Below the pieces are notes generated by a model, which was given only the letters and a program-made list of their open reading frames with translations, made no database searches and was not told the origin of the DNA. Shown piece after piece: positions 45,121-54,732 of a stretch of DNA of 64,000 nucleotides (position 1 is the stretch's first letter; every line of letters starts with the position of its first letter). This stretch comes from Pseudomonadales bacterium (GTDB taxonomy: Bacteria > Pseudomonadota > Gammaproteobacteria > Pseudomonadales > Azotimanducaceae), in contig WTGV01000059.1 of the NCBI GenBank assembly GCA_011525295.1, positions 186,001 through 250,000 on the forward strand, given 5' to 3'. The position numbers and the translations under genes were made by a program.

Positions 45121-46305
45121 ATGCGCGATGTCGTTGTTGTCGATAGTGTTCGTACCGGATTAGCAAAGTCATTTCGAGGGAGTTTTAATCTCACCCGATC
45201 CGATGACATGCTAGCCGTTGTAATCGATGCACTGCTAGCTCGTAATCCAAGCGTCGCTCCAGACGAGATTGAGGATGTCATAGTGGGTGCTGGCAGTCAT
45301 GCTGGGGAACAAGACGGAAACTTAGCCAGACTCGCGGTAGTGCTCTCAAAATTGCCAATTACCTCAGCGGGTTTGACAATCAATCGTTTTTGTTCGTCCG
45401 GACTTCAATCCATCGCAATCGCCGCTAATCAAATCGCGACTGGCCAAACAGAAATTGCCATGGCAGGTGGCGTTGACTCCATCTCCATGCGGAACCGACA
45501 AAAGCCCGCGCAAACACAACAAAATCAACGACTTCTTGACGAGAAACCAGAAATATTTATGGCGATGGGCAATACCGCTGAAGTCGTAGCTCGGCGCTAC
45601 AACGTTACCAGAGACACTCAAGATGAATATGCGGTACAGAGTCAAAAACGGTATGCTCACGCGCAAAATTCTGGTTGGATAGATGAAGAAATCATTCCCA
45701 TGACGGTCGAAATGCTCCACGTCGACAAAGAGACCAAAACCGAGAGTCGTCGTACCGTTACCGTGGATCGAGATGAATGCAACCGACCTTCAACGACAAT
45801 GGAAGGACTTGCGCGCTTACCTCCCGCTTTCGAAGAGGGAGGTACGGTTACAGCTGGTAATGCGTCGCAACTCTCGGACGGGGCTTCCATGTCTTTAGTG
45901 ATGAGTCTCGAACGAGCAAATCAGCTAAATTTGCAACCCATGGGTGTATATCGTGGATTTACAGTTGCAGCATGCGAGCCAGATGAGATGGGTATCGGTC
46001 CCATTTTTGCCATTCCCCGGTTATTAAAGAACGCGGGCTTAGCACAAGATGACATCGATCTCTGGGAACTTAACGAAGCGTTCGCGAGTCAGTGCGTATA
46101 TTGTCGCGACGTTTTAGATATCGACAACGACAGGTACAACGTGAACGGAGGAAGTATCGCTATCGGCCATCCATTTGGCATGACTGGTGCTCGGCTCACT
46201 GGCACGCTTTTGCGTGAACTTGCACGAAGAAAGCATCGATATGGAGTCGTAACCATGTGTGTGGGTGGAGGCCAAGGAGCTGCAGGGTTATTTGAACGAA
46301 CATAA
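45121..46305 (+). CDS. Acetyl-CoA acetyltransferase (thiolase)
   Basis: A 394-residue thiolase that either condenses two acetyl-CoA or cleaves 3-ketoacyl-CoA. It has [20 protein letters not shown] at the start, the acyl-enzyme cysteine in [19 protein letters not shown], the histidine in [16 protein letters not shown] and the second cysteine in [14 protein letters not shown] start at ATG 45121, with GGAG 7-8 bases upstream; the frame is open from 44962 but those 53 residues have no thiolase counterpart. The monocistronic context does not separate biosynthetic from beta-oxidation types. Confidence 0.93.
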   Translation: MRDVVVVDSVRTGLAKSFRGSFNLTRSDDMLAVVIDALLARNPSVAPDEIEDVIVGAGSHAGEQDGNLARLAVVLSKLPITSAGLTINRFCSSGLQSIAIAANQIATGQTEIAMAGGVDSISMRNRQKPAQTQQNQRLLDEKPEIFMAMGNTAEVVARRYNVTRDTQDEYAVQSQKRYAHAQNSGWIDEEIIPMTVEMLHVDKETKTESRRTVTVDRDECNRPSTTMEGLARLPPAFEEGGTVTAGNASQLSDGASMSLVMSLERANQLNLQPMGVYRGFTVAACEPDEMGIGPIFAIPRLLKNAGLAQDDIDLWELNEAFASQCVYCRDVLDIDNDRYNVNGGSIAIGHPFGMTGARLTGTLLRELARRKHRYGVVTMCVGGGQGAAGLFERT

Positions 46306-46431
46306 AGCTGTTTCAACTTTAGCTAAATTCCCTCCAAAACGACTTTACTATCGCTTATAATTCACTATGATTTACTGCTACTGTCGCTAAGACAGAGCAT
46401 ACATTTAGAAGGAGAGGAGGCACACTCAAGT

Positions 46432-46527
46432 TTGAATTTGATCGGATGCGTGTGCCAACAAATCAGTCGTCAGCACACTTCGGAGCACAAGCTGACGAAA
46501 TCAGGTTTTGAAACAGGGAGGTTTTGA
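46432..46527 (+). CDS. Possible 31-residue leader peptide
   Basis: A strong ribosome site (AGGAGAGGAGG, 46410-46420) sits ahead of no annotated gene. Eleven bases later a TTG opens a 31-codon frame that starts MNLIGCVCQQISRQH and ends TGA at 46525-46527, three bases before the GTG of the acidic protein gene. It could be a leader that couples translation, or the ribosome site could be coincidental. The composition gives no family. Confidence 0.25.
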   Translation: MNLIGCVCQQISRQHTSEHKLTKSGFETGRF

Positions 46528-46530
46528 AAC
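46503..46530 (+). repeat. 12-bp direct repeat at the ribosome site
   Basis: AGGTTTTGAAAC occurs at 46503-46514 and again, perfectly, at 46519-46530, immediately before the GTG start at 46531. The second copy contains part of the ribosome site GGGAGG. The repeat may be a regulator binding site or may adjust translation of the downstream gene. Confidence 0.5.
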
Positions 46531-47121
46531 GTGGATAATTCGACTAATCAGGGACTAAACCGCATGACTGTGAGACACCGCCTTTTCGGTGCTGTAGTTT
46601 CAACACTAATTGGACTTTCCGCGTACGTGCTCGCGGCGCAAGAAGTCGATGAAACCGATGAGTCCACATCCATAGATCAAGCTACTACTTCTTCCGATGT
46701 TGAGAGCGAACAAAACTCGGAACTGGTTGAAGATCAACTCACGAAAGAGTTCCTTCAAGAACAAACCAAAGATGAGTTCACAGAGTACATGTTGAACTTA
46801 GAACAGTATAGCGCTAATGATCAAAACTTGATCAAGAAGGAATATGCGCGACGATGTGCAGACGAGAGTGATGAGAGTTCTTCGGATCTTTGTCCTGACG
46901 TATACTATAGTTGGGGCGATGTCGAAAGCGTCGAAGATCAAATTGAACCGGATCTTGAGGACAGTGATGACGAACAATCGATGCCAAGATTGGAGGAAAC
47001 ATCTGTCGAGGTTCGAGTTGCGGAACCGAACGAGAGCACTGAGAACGTCACCGATCCAAGAAGGAACAACAAGCCATCAGACAATAAGAACGGAAGTGTT
47101 CCGACATGGAGAAATAAGTAA
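46531..47121 (+). CDS. Secreted acidic protein upstream of a two-component system
   Basis: A 196-residue protein with a signal peptide (hydrophobic core LFGAVVSTLIGLSAYVLAA, about 18-36) and a very acidic mature part rich in Asp, Glu and Ser. Two cysteines (RRCADES and DLCPDVY) nine residues apart could form a disulfide. The last 40 residues are Asn/Arg/Lys-rich and turn-like. It has no family that I recognise. GTG start with strong GGGAGG; ATG at 46564 is an alternative. Its 3' end overlaps the reading frame of the response regulator, so it may be an accessory or target of that system. Confidence 0.65.
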   Translation: MDNSTNQGLNRMTVRHRLFGAVVSTLIGLSAYVLAAQEVDETDESTSIDQATTSSDVESEQNSELVEDQLTKEFLQEQTKDEFTEYMLNLEQYSANDQNLIKKEYARRCADESDESSSDLCPDVYYSWGDVESVEDQIEPDLEDSDDEQSMPRLEETSVEVRVAEPNESTENVTDPRRNNKPSDNKNGSVPTWRNK

Positions 47122-47255
47122 CTCAACTCAGTGGCTTATCAGATAGTAGTCAACGTGTTCTTGTCGTCGACGACGATCCTAACTTATGCGAACTTCTCGC
47201 AGGCTTTTTAGGTAAACACGGTTTAAACGTCCATACGGTCGCAGATGGTTCGTCG
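47106..47255 (+). other. In-frame 5' extension of the response regulator, with a TAA
   Basis: The frame of the response regulator continues upstream of its first Met (47256). From 47154 it encodes RVLVVDDDPNLCELL, the missing beginning of the first receiver domain, and stays open to GTA at 47118. Directly before is TAA (47115-47117), then GAG AAA and, at 47106, an ATG with GGAAG nine bases upstream. ATG-GAG-AAA-TAA therefore looks like the true start of the gene carrying a nonsense codon at position 4. Between the TAA and 47256 the frame holds no ATG, GTG or TTG. Confidence 0.75.
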
Positions 47256-48233
47256 ATGGACGAAGCTTTGCGGACACATCAATACGATCTAATCGTACTT
47301 GATCTGATGTTACCAGGCGAAGACGGTTTGTCTATCGCCAAACGACTTAAGCAGATCACAACAGCACCGATCATCATGCTCACCGCGCTTACCGACAGTA
47401 TCGACCGAGTTGTCGGACTTGAGGTGGGTGCTGATGACTACGTAGCGAAACCATTTAGCCCACGTATATTGTTAGCCCGCATACGTTCGGTGTTACGTAG
47501 GCGTAATTCACCGTACAAAGATCAAGTCCACCATATTGGAAAACTCTTAGTAGTTGATGACGACCCTAACGTTCGAGAACTGCTGTCTAATTACCTAACT
47601 CGCCAAGGATTTGAAGTCGTTACAGTACCTGATGGCGTAGAACTGGAAGCGGAACTGAATCGTACTGATTTTGATCTGGTCATTCTTGATCTGAAAATAC
47701 CCGGTGAAGACGGATTACAAATGACAGCTAGACTGCTTAGGGATCATGATTTGCCATTTATCATGGTGACCGCAATGGGCGATGACGTTGAACAAGTTGT
47801 TGGACTTGAACTTGGTGCTGATGATTATGTCGACAAGCCACTGAATCCGCGAGAGCTTCTCGCTCGAATCAAAGCCGTGCTTAGGCGAAACGCTGGGTCT
47901 TCCTCAATGCGAAGTGGCGACGGAATTTATCGCTTTGGTGATTTCATCTTTGACGCTACTCAGATCTCTCTTTCACGTCAGAGCGGCGAAATTATTTCTC
48001 TTACATCGGGAGAGTTTGAACTACTCAAACTATTTGTCAAACAGCCTTACCGGACTCTATACCGAGAACGTATTTTAGAATTGCTAGGAGAAGATCAGAA
48101 GCCCGGTATTGATCGGAGTATTGATGTACGGATCACCCGCTTACGAAGCAAGATAGAGGCAAACCCCTCACAACCAGCGTTCATTAAAACGGTCTGGGGC
48201 AAGGGATACGTGTTTTGTCCAGAAAGCTCATAA
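47256..48233 (+). CDS. OmpR-type response regulator with two receiver domains
   Basis: A DNA-binding response regulator. From this ATG it lacks the first 35 or so residues of receiver 1, which are coded upstream in the same frame. Receiver 1 keeps its phospho-acceptor in LIVLDLMLPGEDG (Asp16) and the lysine of VAKPF. Receiver 2 is complete (about 95-210): VVDDDPN, phospho-Asp145 in LVILDLKIPGEDG, VTA and VDKPL. An OmpR/PhoB winged helix follows (about 220-322) with SIDVRITRLRSKIE and KTVWGKGYVF. Two receivers in series, joined by an OmpR-like linker, is unusual. The kinase gene overlaps its end by 19 bases. Confidence 0.85.
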   Translation: MDEALRTHQYDLIVLDLMLPGEDGLSIAKRLKQITTAPIIMLTALTDSIDRVVGLEVGADDYVAKPFSPRILLARIRSVLRRRNSPYKDQVHHIGKLLVVDDDPNVRELLSNYLTRQGFEVVTVPDGVELEAELNRTDFDLVILDLKIPGEDGLQMTARLLRDHDLPFIMVTAMGDDVEQVVGLELGADDYVDKPLNPRELLARIKAVLRRNAGSSSMRSGDGIYRFGDFIFDATQISLSRQSGEIISLTSGEFELLKLFVKQPYRTLYRERILELLGEDQKPGIDRSIDVRITRLRSKIEANPSQPAFIKTVWGKGYVFCPESS

Positions 48234-49636
48234 ATCGAATTCGCGCCAACTCGCTGGCTGGGAAATTTAGTCTAGTAATTGGAACCGCAACCTTAGTATT
48301 AGGTGTTTGCTTTGTGATTTTGTATCAGGTATTTGGGTTCTCACAATTGAGAGACCAAATAATAGGGGACCGCATATCGGACGTTCGGTTTATTAAGAGT
48401 TTGTGGCACGAAAGTCCTGAGAATGTAGGATTGCGCGACTCGATATTCGACTATCTACTCTACGAAAAAGGTATCAATACCGAGATTGGATTGAAGAACG
48501 AAATTGTTGAACAAAACGGGTTAAGCGAAATTGAGCGCTCTGATAAAGTTCTATATAGACTACAAACTACCTTTGAAGAGCAATTTCGTGATGAGGGTAT
48601 AAGCACCTTTGCAGAACGGACCGAAGGGAACGACGCGTTCTGGGTGATTTTTCAGTCTAGTATGGACGCAGATGAATGGTTAGGGATACGTTTCTTCGTT
48701 AGTTTTCGACAGTTGGGTACATTGAATTTTGTGTTGATTGCAATTATCGTGAGCGTTGTCGCGACTGCAATCACTGCACTCTATGGCATGAACCGTATCA
48801 GTCGACCGTTGACCCAATTGGCTTATGCAACTCAATCATTTCGCGGCGTTTCAAGCTACGAGCCTCTTCCTGAAACTGGTTCTGATGAAGTCGTATTGTT
48901 GGCAAAGAGTTTTAATGACATGGCTGAGGAAATTTTGGCGCTAATATCGAATCGAACCACGATTACTGCTGGTCTATCGCACGATTTACGCACTCCTCTG
49001 ACGCGAATGCGGCTGGCATTAGAACTTCTTCCCGACAATACTGATCCTAGCCTCCTTCGAGCTTTCGAGGAAAATCTCAAACGCATGAACTCCTTGATTA
49101 CGGATGCAGCACTCTTTGCGAAAGGTGAAAGGGAACGACCTAGTAAAGTAGAACTTCGGAGTTTGGTTGAATCTATTGTTCATTCAATAAATAGCTCAAT
49201 CATCATCGAATGGTTTGGTACTCCACCAGGGAGTATTCATACGGCACCAAATGCATTAGATCGTTGCATCACAAATCTCGTCCAGAACGCAATGCAATAT
49301 GGGAAAAACGTGCGGATACAAGTGCGAGTGACTCAAGACGATGCCGAAATACATGTGTTGGACGACGGTCCAGGAATCCCCAAAGCAGAACGCCAGCGAA
49401 TATTGCAACCTTTTGTTCGGCTCGATAAGTCACGCAATTTGGAAACTGGTGGTAGTGGATTGGGTTTAGCGATTGTCAACCAGCTGTGTTTGATCCATAA
49501 TTGGACGTTAGAGATTGGTGCGAGTCCTGTAGGTGGTACCGATGTAGCGATCACAATCCCAACTAAAATTTCATCCGAAATTCTGAGAGGGACTCCTGAT
49601 CTGGCCATTCAAGAACGTCTCGCCGACGTAAAGTAA
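48215..49636 (+). CDS. EnvZ-like sensor histidine kinase
   Basis: A 473-residue inner-membrane kinase. The first transmembrane helix is at about 18-40, a periplasmic sensor region runs to 168, the second helix is at about 171-191, followed by a HAMP domain. The phospho-acceptor is His256 in GLSHDLRTPLTRMRL. The ATPase domain has an N-box DRCITNLVQNAMQYG, LDDGPGIP and GGSGLGLAIV. The EnvZ-like H-box fits the OmpR-type partner just upstream. The start is TTG within the regulator's 3' end. The sensor region has no named domain that I recognise. Confidence 0.92.
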   Translation: MSRKLINRIRANSLAGKFSLVIGTATLVLGVCFVILYQVFGFSQLRDQIIGDRISDVRFIKSLWHESPENVGLRDSIFDYLLYEKGINTEIGLKNEIVEQNGLSEIERSDKVLYRLQTTFEEQFRDEGISTFAERTEGNDAFWVIFQSSMDADEWLGIRFFVSFRQLGTLNFVLIAIIVSVVATAITALYGMNRISRPLTQLAYATQSFRGVSSYEPLPETGSDEVVLLAKSFNDMAEEILALISNRTTITAGLSHDLRTPLTRMRLALELLPDNTDPSLLRAFEENLKRMNSLITDAALFAKGERERPSKVELRSLVESIVHSINSSIIIEWFGTPPGSIHTAPNALDRCITNLVQNAMQYGKNVRIQVRVTQDDAEIHVLDDGPGIPKAERQRILQPFVRLDKSRNLETGGSGLGLAIVNQLCLIHNWTLEIGASPVGGTDVAITIPTKISSEILRGTPDLAIQERLADVK

Positions 49637-49736
49637 CAAGAAGTGCAAAACGCGTAGTCATGCTTGGTCTTTGAGCATAATTCCCTGCACTTCAAAGACC
49701 ATCCATACACCCCACCACGTACAGCAGTCTGCACAA

Positions 49737-50327
49737 ATGAACTCCAATAAGACAGAAGAACAAGAACCAAGTAATTCCGCGTTGTCTCGAGTGCGCAATG
49801 CGCTCTTTGAAGCACGAATCGTTACTCTCTTCGGAAACATTGACCAAAAGGTAACTCAGCAAACTGTCGAGCAGCTTTTAGCTTTAGCCACGGAAAACTC
49901 GGAATTTATTACTTTGTTTCTTGGATCCCCGGGTGGCCACGTCGAGTCTGGAGACACGATTCATGACATAATCCGCTTTATTGAAGCACCAGTGAGAACT
50001 GTTGGTACCGGCTGGGTTGGGAGCATCGCAACGCACATTTACTTAGCCGCCGAAAAAGAAAACAGACTTTGTCTTCCAAACACCAGATTTCTGATCCACC
50101 AACCATCCGGACGATTACAGGGAGATGCTTCTGACATCTCCATTCAAGTCAAAGAAATTGTCAAAGTTCGGGAACGAATTAACGAGACAATCGCGACGCG
50201 AACGGGTCAAAAACTTGAGCAAGTCAACAAAGATACAAACCGCGATCACTGGCTCTCGGCTAAGGAATCGCTCGAGTACGGCTTAGTGGGACGCATTATT
50301 CAGTCGGTATCGGATCTCGATTCGTGA
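49737..50327 (+). CDS. ClpP-like serine protease
   Basis: A 196-residue S14-family protein. The catalytic triad is visible: Ser96 in GWVGSIATHIY, His121 in RFLIHQPSG and an Asp in NKDTNRDHWLSAKES. The segment ITLFLGSPGGHVESGD matches the oligomer/handle region of ClpP. The serine motif differs from the usual GQAASMG. It is not beside clpX or tig, so it is a divergent, stand-alone ClpP-like gene, possibly one using another partner. I start at ATG 49737; the frame opens at TTG 49671 with a poorly conserved 22 residues. Confidence 0.8.
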   Translation: MNSNKTEEQEPSNSALSRVRNALFEARIVTLFGNIDQKVTQQTVEQLLALATENSEFITLFLGSPGGHVESGDTIHDIIRFIEAPVRTVGTGWVGSIATHIYLAAEKENRLCLPNTRFLIHQPSGRLQGDASDISIQVKEIVKVRERINETIATRTGQKLEQVNKDTNRDHWLSAKESLEYGLVGRIIQSVSDLDS

Positions 50328-50986
50328 TTTCGACACGTGATGAACAGTCATTAACGGTCGAAGGACAAAAAGTTAGTGTTTGCTTAACTACTGGCAATAC
50401 TTCGAGATGTACCGTTATATTTGGCCATGGTGCTGGTGCTGGGATGCGGCACTCTTCGCTTGACGGTATCGCGAATGCCTTTGCTGAAGTAGGGATTTCC
50501 ACCCTTCGGTTTAACTTCCCGTATATGGAAGCTGGTCGAAACCGAGTTGACACGCTCTCGGTCTCGACGCAAACATTCAAAGAAGCTCTTTCCTTCGCTG
50601 TTACCAATGATCTAGAACCGCTCTTTCTCGGTGGCCATAGCTTCGGCGGTAGGATGGCGACTCATGCCGTAGCGGAACACAATCTCATTGTTGAAGGGCT
50701 CATTCTGAGCTCATTCCCCCTTCACAATCCAAAGAAACCTTCACTCGACAGAGCCAGCCACTTCAACAAGATCCACTGTCCTATCCTTTTCTTGATCGGC
50801 ACTCGAGACGGCATGGCAAACGCTGATCTCATTCAACAGCTATCCGCGGAGCACCAAGCGGTCCTAAAGTGGTTAGACACGGCAGATCACGGATATAAGA
50901 CGCTGAAGCGCACTCGAACGCGTCAAGACGATGTCTTTCATGAGATTGCGGAACACACCGACGCATTTGTTACAGAACTACTGTAA
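50324..50986 (+). CDS. KANL3/Tex30-type alpha/beta hydrolase
   Basis: A 220-residue hydrolase of the group annotated as dienelactone-hydrolase-like or KANL3/Tex30. The oxyanion segment VIFGHGAGAGMRH, the nucleophile elbow LGGHSFGGRMA, the acid in IGTRDGMA and the histidine in TADHGYKTL are all in order. The GTG start overlaps the ClpP-like stop (GTGA), so the two genes are coupled. The substrate is unknown. Confidence 0.83.
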   Translation: MISTRDEQSLTVEGQKVSVCLTTGNTSRCTVIFGHGAGAGMRHSSLDGIANAFAEVGISTLRFNFPYMEAGRNRVDTLSVSTQTFKEALSFAVTNDLEPLFLGGHSFGGRMATHAVAEHNLIVEGLILSSFPLHNPKKPSLDRASHFNKIHCPILFLIGTRDGMANADLIQQLSAEHQAVLKWLDTADHGYKTLKRTRTRQDDVFHEIAEHTDAFVTELL

Positions 50987-51001
50987 CAACACTGACGAAA
51001 G

Positions 51002-52102
51002 GTGAGAGAATCGGTCGTCATTGTCGGTGGTGGCATAGCAGGATTGTCTCTGGCTTTACAAGCCGCTTCTGACTTTGACATTACGGTTCTCGAAACGGAA
51101 TTTCAACCAGGGTATCACAGTACCGGTCGTTCTGCGGCGGTTTTGCACATTCCATTTGAAAACGATGTGGTGCATCGACTCACTCTAGAATCTATCGAAT
51201 TCTTCCAATCACCTGTCCGAGGTTTTAACGGCATTGCGGACTCGATGTCTGCTTTGAGAGTCGGTAGGAACGAAAGCGAACCAACAATCGAGCAATTCTT
51301 CGAAACTTGGATAGACCGGTGTCCCTGGCTAGTCCGACTGTCGCAGAATCAATTGCTAGCCGAGTGTCCAATTCTCTCCAGCGACTTCACCAGCGGAGTA
51401 TTTGACAGTCGGTCGTTGCACCTCGATGTCCACCACTTGCTGACCTGTACGCGGCAAGCTTTTAAGGAGCAGGGTGGCAGAGTGGAAACGAATTGTCGGG
51501 TGGTATCCATAGAGCGTGTGCATGGATCGTGGAGATTGACTTCGGACAACGGATCTACCGTAAACGCTGACATCATCGTAAACGCAGCTGGTGCTTGGGT
51601 TGACGAAATCGCCAAGTTAGCTGGAGTCGAGCCGCTAGGAGTGCAAGCAAAAAGAAGAACTGGTATTCGGTGTAAACCTGAGGTCTTCTCAAGTTCGTGG
51701 CCGATGTGTTACCTGATAACAGATGACCTCTATTTCAAGCCGGAAGGACAGTCTTTAATGTTGTCTCCGTGCGATGAAACTCCAAGTGAACCATGTGATG
51801 CCCAACCAGAGAGGATCGACATTGCTCAGGCTATCGCACGCCTAGAAGAGAACACCACGCTACACGATGTTGTTCCCAAAGAATGCTGGGCGGGATTACG
51901 TGTTTTTGTGCCGGACCAACGTCCAGTCGTTGGCTATGACTGCAATCATCCGGGGTTCTTTTGGTACGGCGCGTTTGGAGGATTTGGCGTACAGACTGCT
52001 CCTGGTTGTAGCAAGTTGGGAGCGAGACTACTGAGGCACGCTCCGTTTACCAACACGTCCTTATCAGAATTAGAACTGAGTCCCGGGCGATTGATTCGAT
52101 AA
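51002..52102 (+). CDS. FAD-dependent oxidoreductase, DAO family
   Basis: A 366-residue flavoprotein of the DadA/glycine-oxidase family. It starts with the FAD-binding VIVGGGIAGLSLALQ, has a second dinucleotide-contact region IVNAAGAWVDEIAKLA, and a C-terminal FWYGAFGGFGVQTAPG that closes the FAD site. It probably oxidises an amino acid or amine; the substrate is not readable. GTG start with GAAAGG a few bases upstream. Fifteen bases after the hydrolase, so likely the last gene of the ClpP-like operon. Confidence 0.85.
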   Translation: MRESVVIVGGGIAGLSLALQAASDFDITVLETEFQPGYHSTGRSAAVLHIPFENDVVHRLTLESIEFFQSPVRGFNGIADSMSALRVGRNESEPTIEQFFETWIDRCPWLVRLSQNQLLAECPILSSDFTSGVFDSRSLHLDVHHLLTCTRQAFKEQGGRVETNCRVVSIERVHGSWRLTSDNGSTVNADIIVNAAGAWVDEIAKLAGVEPLGVQAKRRTGIRCKPEVFSSSWPMCYLITDDLYFKPEGQSLMLSPCDETPSEPCDAQPERIDIAQAIARLEENTTLHDVVPKECWAGLRVFVPDQRPVVGYDCNHPGFFWYGAFGGFGVQTAPGCSKLGARLLRHAPFTNTSLSELELSPGRLIR

Positions 52103-52146
52103 GTTTAATTTTTTTCATGAGCGATGAGCTCACGATATCGCAAGAG

Positions 52147-53571
52147 TCAGCGCAATAGTGCGTTTAGTCGTTCCGCTAGCTTCATTAGTCCAGGAGGAGC
52201 GTGCGCGCGACGTAGACGACCAGCGGCTAAGCGGACGGCTTCCATGCGCGTAGGATACACGTGAATGGTAGACAGAATTGAGTTAGCTCCGTATCCATGG
52301 CGCATAGCATTGATGCAACTCGAAATCAACTCCCCTGCACCAGTACCGACAATACACGCACCTAATATCGCGTCTTTTTTGGGTTTGGTGATCAACTTTA
52401 CAAAACCCTTTGTCGTTCCTTCGGCAATGGCTCGATCCAATTCTGCAAATGGAAACTTTGTAACTTCATGTGGTATATTGAGTCGCGTTGCTTCACTTTC
52501 AGACACCCCTACCCTGGCAAGTTCCGGGTCAGTGAAGATTGCCCATGGAACAAATTTTTTGTTGATCTTGGCACGCCAAAATGGACGAATCAGAGCATTC
52601 ATACTCGCGTACCAAGCTTGGTGCGCAGCCATGTGGGTAAATTGATAAGGTCCTACGACATCACCGCACGCAAAAACAGATTTAACCTCTGTTTGCATAT
52701 AGTCATTTACGGTAACAGTCTGAGTCGCTGACAGGCTAATACCGTTTTCTTCTAGTCCGAGATTTTTCACTCGGGGAGTACGACCGGTCGCAACCAGCAA
52801 TTGGTCAAAGTCTAAAACCTTCTCTTGGTCGCGAGTATGTATTGTTAACTGTTGGTTTTTGCAAGCGCTCGCTCGCCAACCTGCATATACATCGACACCT
52901 TCTGTCTGTAACACTTCGGTGATGACTTCTGCTGCATCGGTATCTTCTAACGGTAGCAATTGATCTTGCAGTTCGACGATAGCGACTCTGCTCCCTAGTC
53001 TTGAAAAAGCTTGAGCTAATTCACATCCAATTGGACCGCCACCTAGAACTATCAATCGGTTCGGTAACTCTTTGAGTCCCCAAAGTGTCTCCGAAGTAAG
53101 AAACTGACAGTTTGATAGTCCTGGAATGGATGGTATAGTCGGAGAGGCCCCAGTAGCCAAGACTATGCTCCTCGTCGAATGTCGTTCGTTATTTACCTCA
53201 ACGCAATGTGGGTCGCTTACGCGAGCATGACCTCCCTCGCAATGCACGCCTAAAGACGTGTAGCGTTCAACCGAGTCATGAGGTTGAATTTGACTGATAG
53301 CTTCTCGTACTCGGCGCATCACAACTGAAAAATTAGTCGCATTTCGCGTAGTTTCGACTCCGTATCGTGAAGCATTTCGCACTTCTTGTGCGACTCGAGC
53401 GGACGCGATCAACGTCTTACTAGGAACGCACCCGGTGTGCAAACAATCACCACCCATACGATTCGATTCAACTAACATCGTTTTCGCACCAGCTGTTGCA
53501 CCGACCAAGGATGCAATCAGACCAGCACTACCAGCACCAATCACGACGAGGTTGTAGTCGTACTTAGCCAT
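52147..53571 (-). CDS. Pyridine nucleotide-disulfide oxidoreductase (Lpd/MerA-like)
   Basis: A 474-residue flavoprotein of the disulfide reductase family. FAD binding: VVIGAGSAGLIAS. Redox disulfide: Cys43 and Cys48 in GGDCLHTGCVPSK. NAD(P) binding: VLGGGPIGCELAQ. FAD ribityl segment: VFACGDVVGPYQFTH. The C-terminal catalytic region reads IHVYPTRMEAV, nearer to mercuric-reductase-like proteins than to true Lpd (HAHPT-E). No lipoyl-complex genes are nearby, so I do not name it lpd. It is divergent from hemB across 127 bp. Confidence 0.86.
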   Translation of the reverse strand: MAKYDYNLVVIGAGSAGLIASLVGATAGAKTMLVESNRMGGDCLHTGCVPSKTLIASARVAQEVRNASRYGVETTRNATNFSVVMRRVREAISQIQPHDSVERYTSLGVHCEGGHARVSDPHCVEVNNERHSTRSIVLATGASPTIPSIPGLSNCQFLTSETLWGLKELPNRLIVLGGGPIGCELAQAFSRLGSRVAIVELQDQLLPLEDTDAAEVITEVLQTEGVDVYAGWRASACKNQQLTIHTRDQEKVLDFDQLLVATGRTPRVKNLGLEENGISLSATQTVTVNDYMQTEVKSVFACGDVVGPYQFTHMAAHQAWYASMNALIRPFWRAKINKKFVPWAIFTDPELARVGVSESEATRLNIPHEVTKFPFAELDRAIAEGTTKGFVKLITKPKKDAILGACIVGTGAGELISSCINAMRHGYGANSILSTIHVYPTRMEAVRLAAGRLRRAHAPPGLMKLAERLNALLR

Positions 53572-53692
53572 AAAAATATGTTATTGCTTGACATCCGCTG
53601 ATATTATGTGTGGATTTCTACACCAACAAGCTTAGCTATTTCCTAGAATTTGGGTAGTCTACACAAAATATTTTCACTTTCTGTTGCTATAA

Positions 53693-54700
<1,008 letters not shown>

Positions 54701-54732
54701 AAACAGCAAGCACTGTTTTACCTCAGCGAAAA

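Noticed and set aside
46844..47146. 100-codon frame inside the acidic protein gene
   Set aside because: It is a shadow of the acidic protein in another frame, rich in Arg/Thr/Ile as expected from such a shadow.
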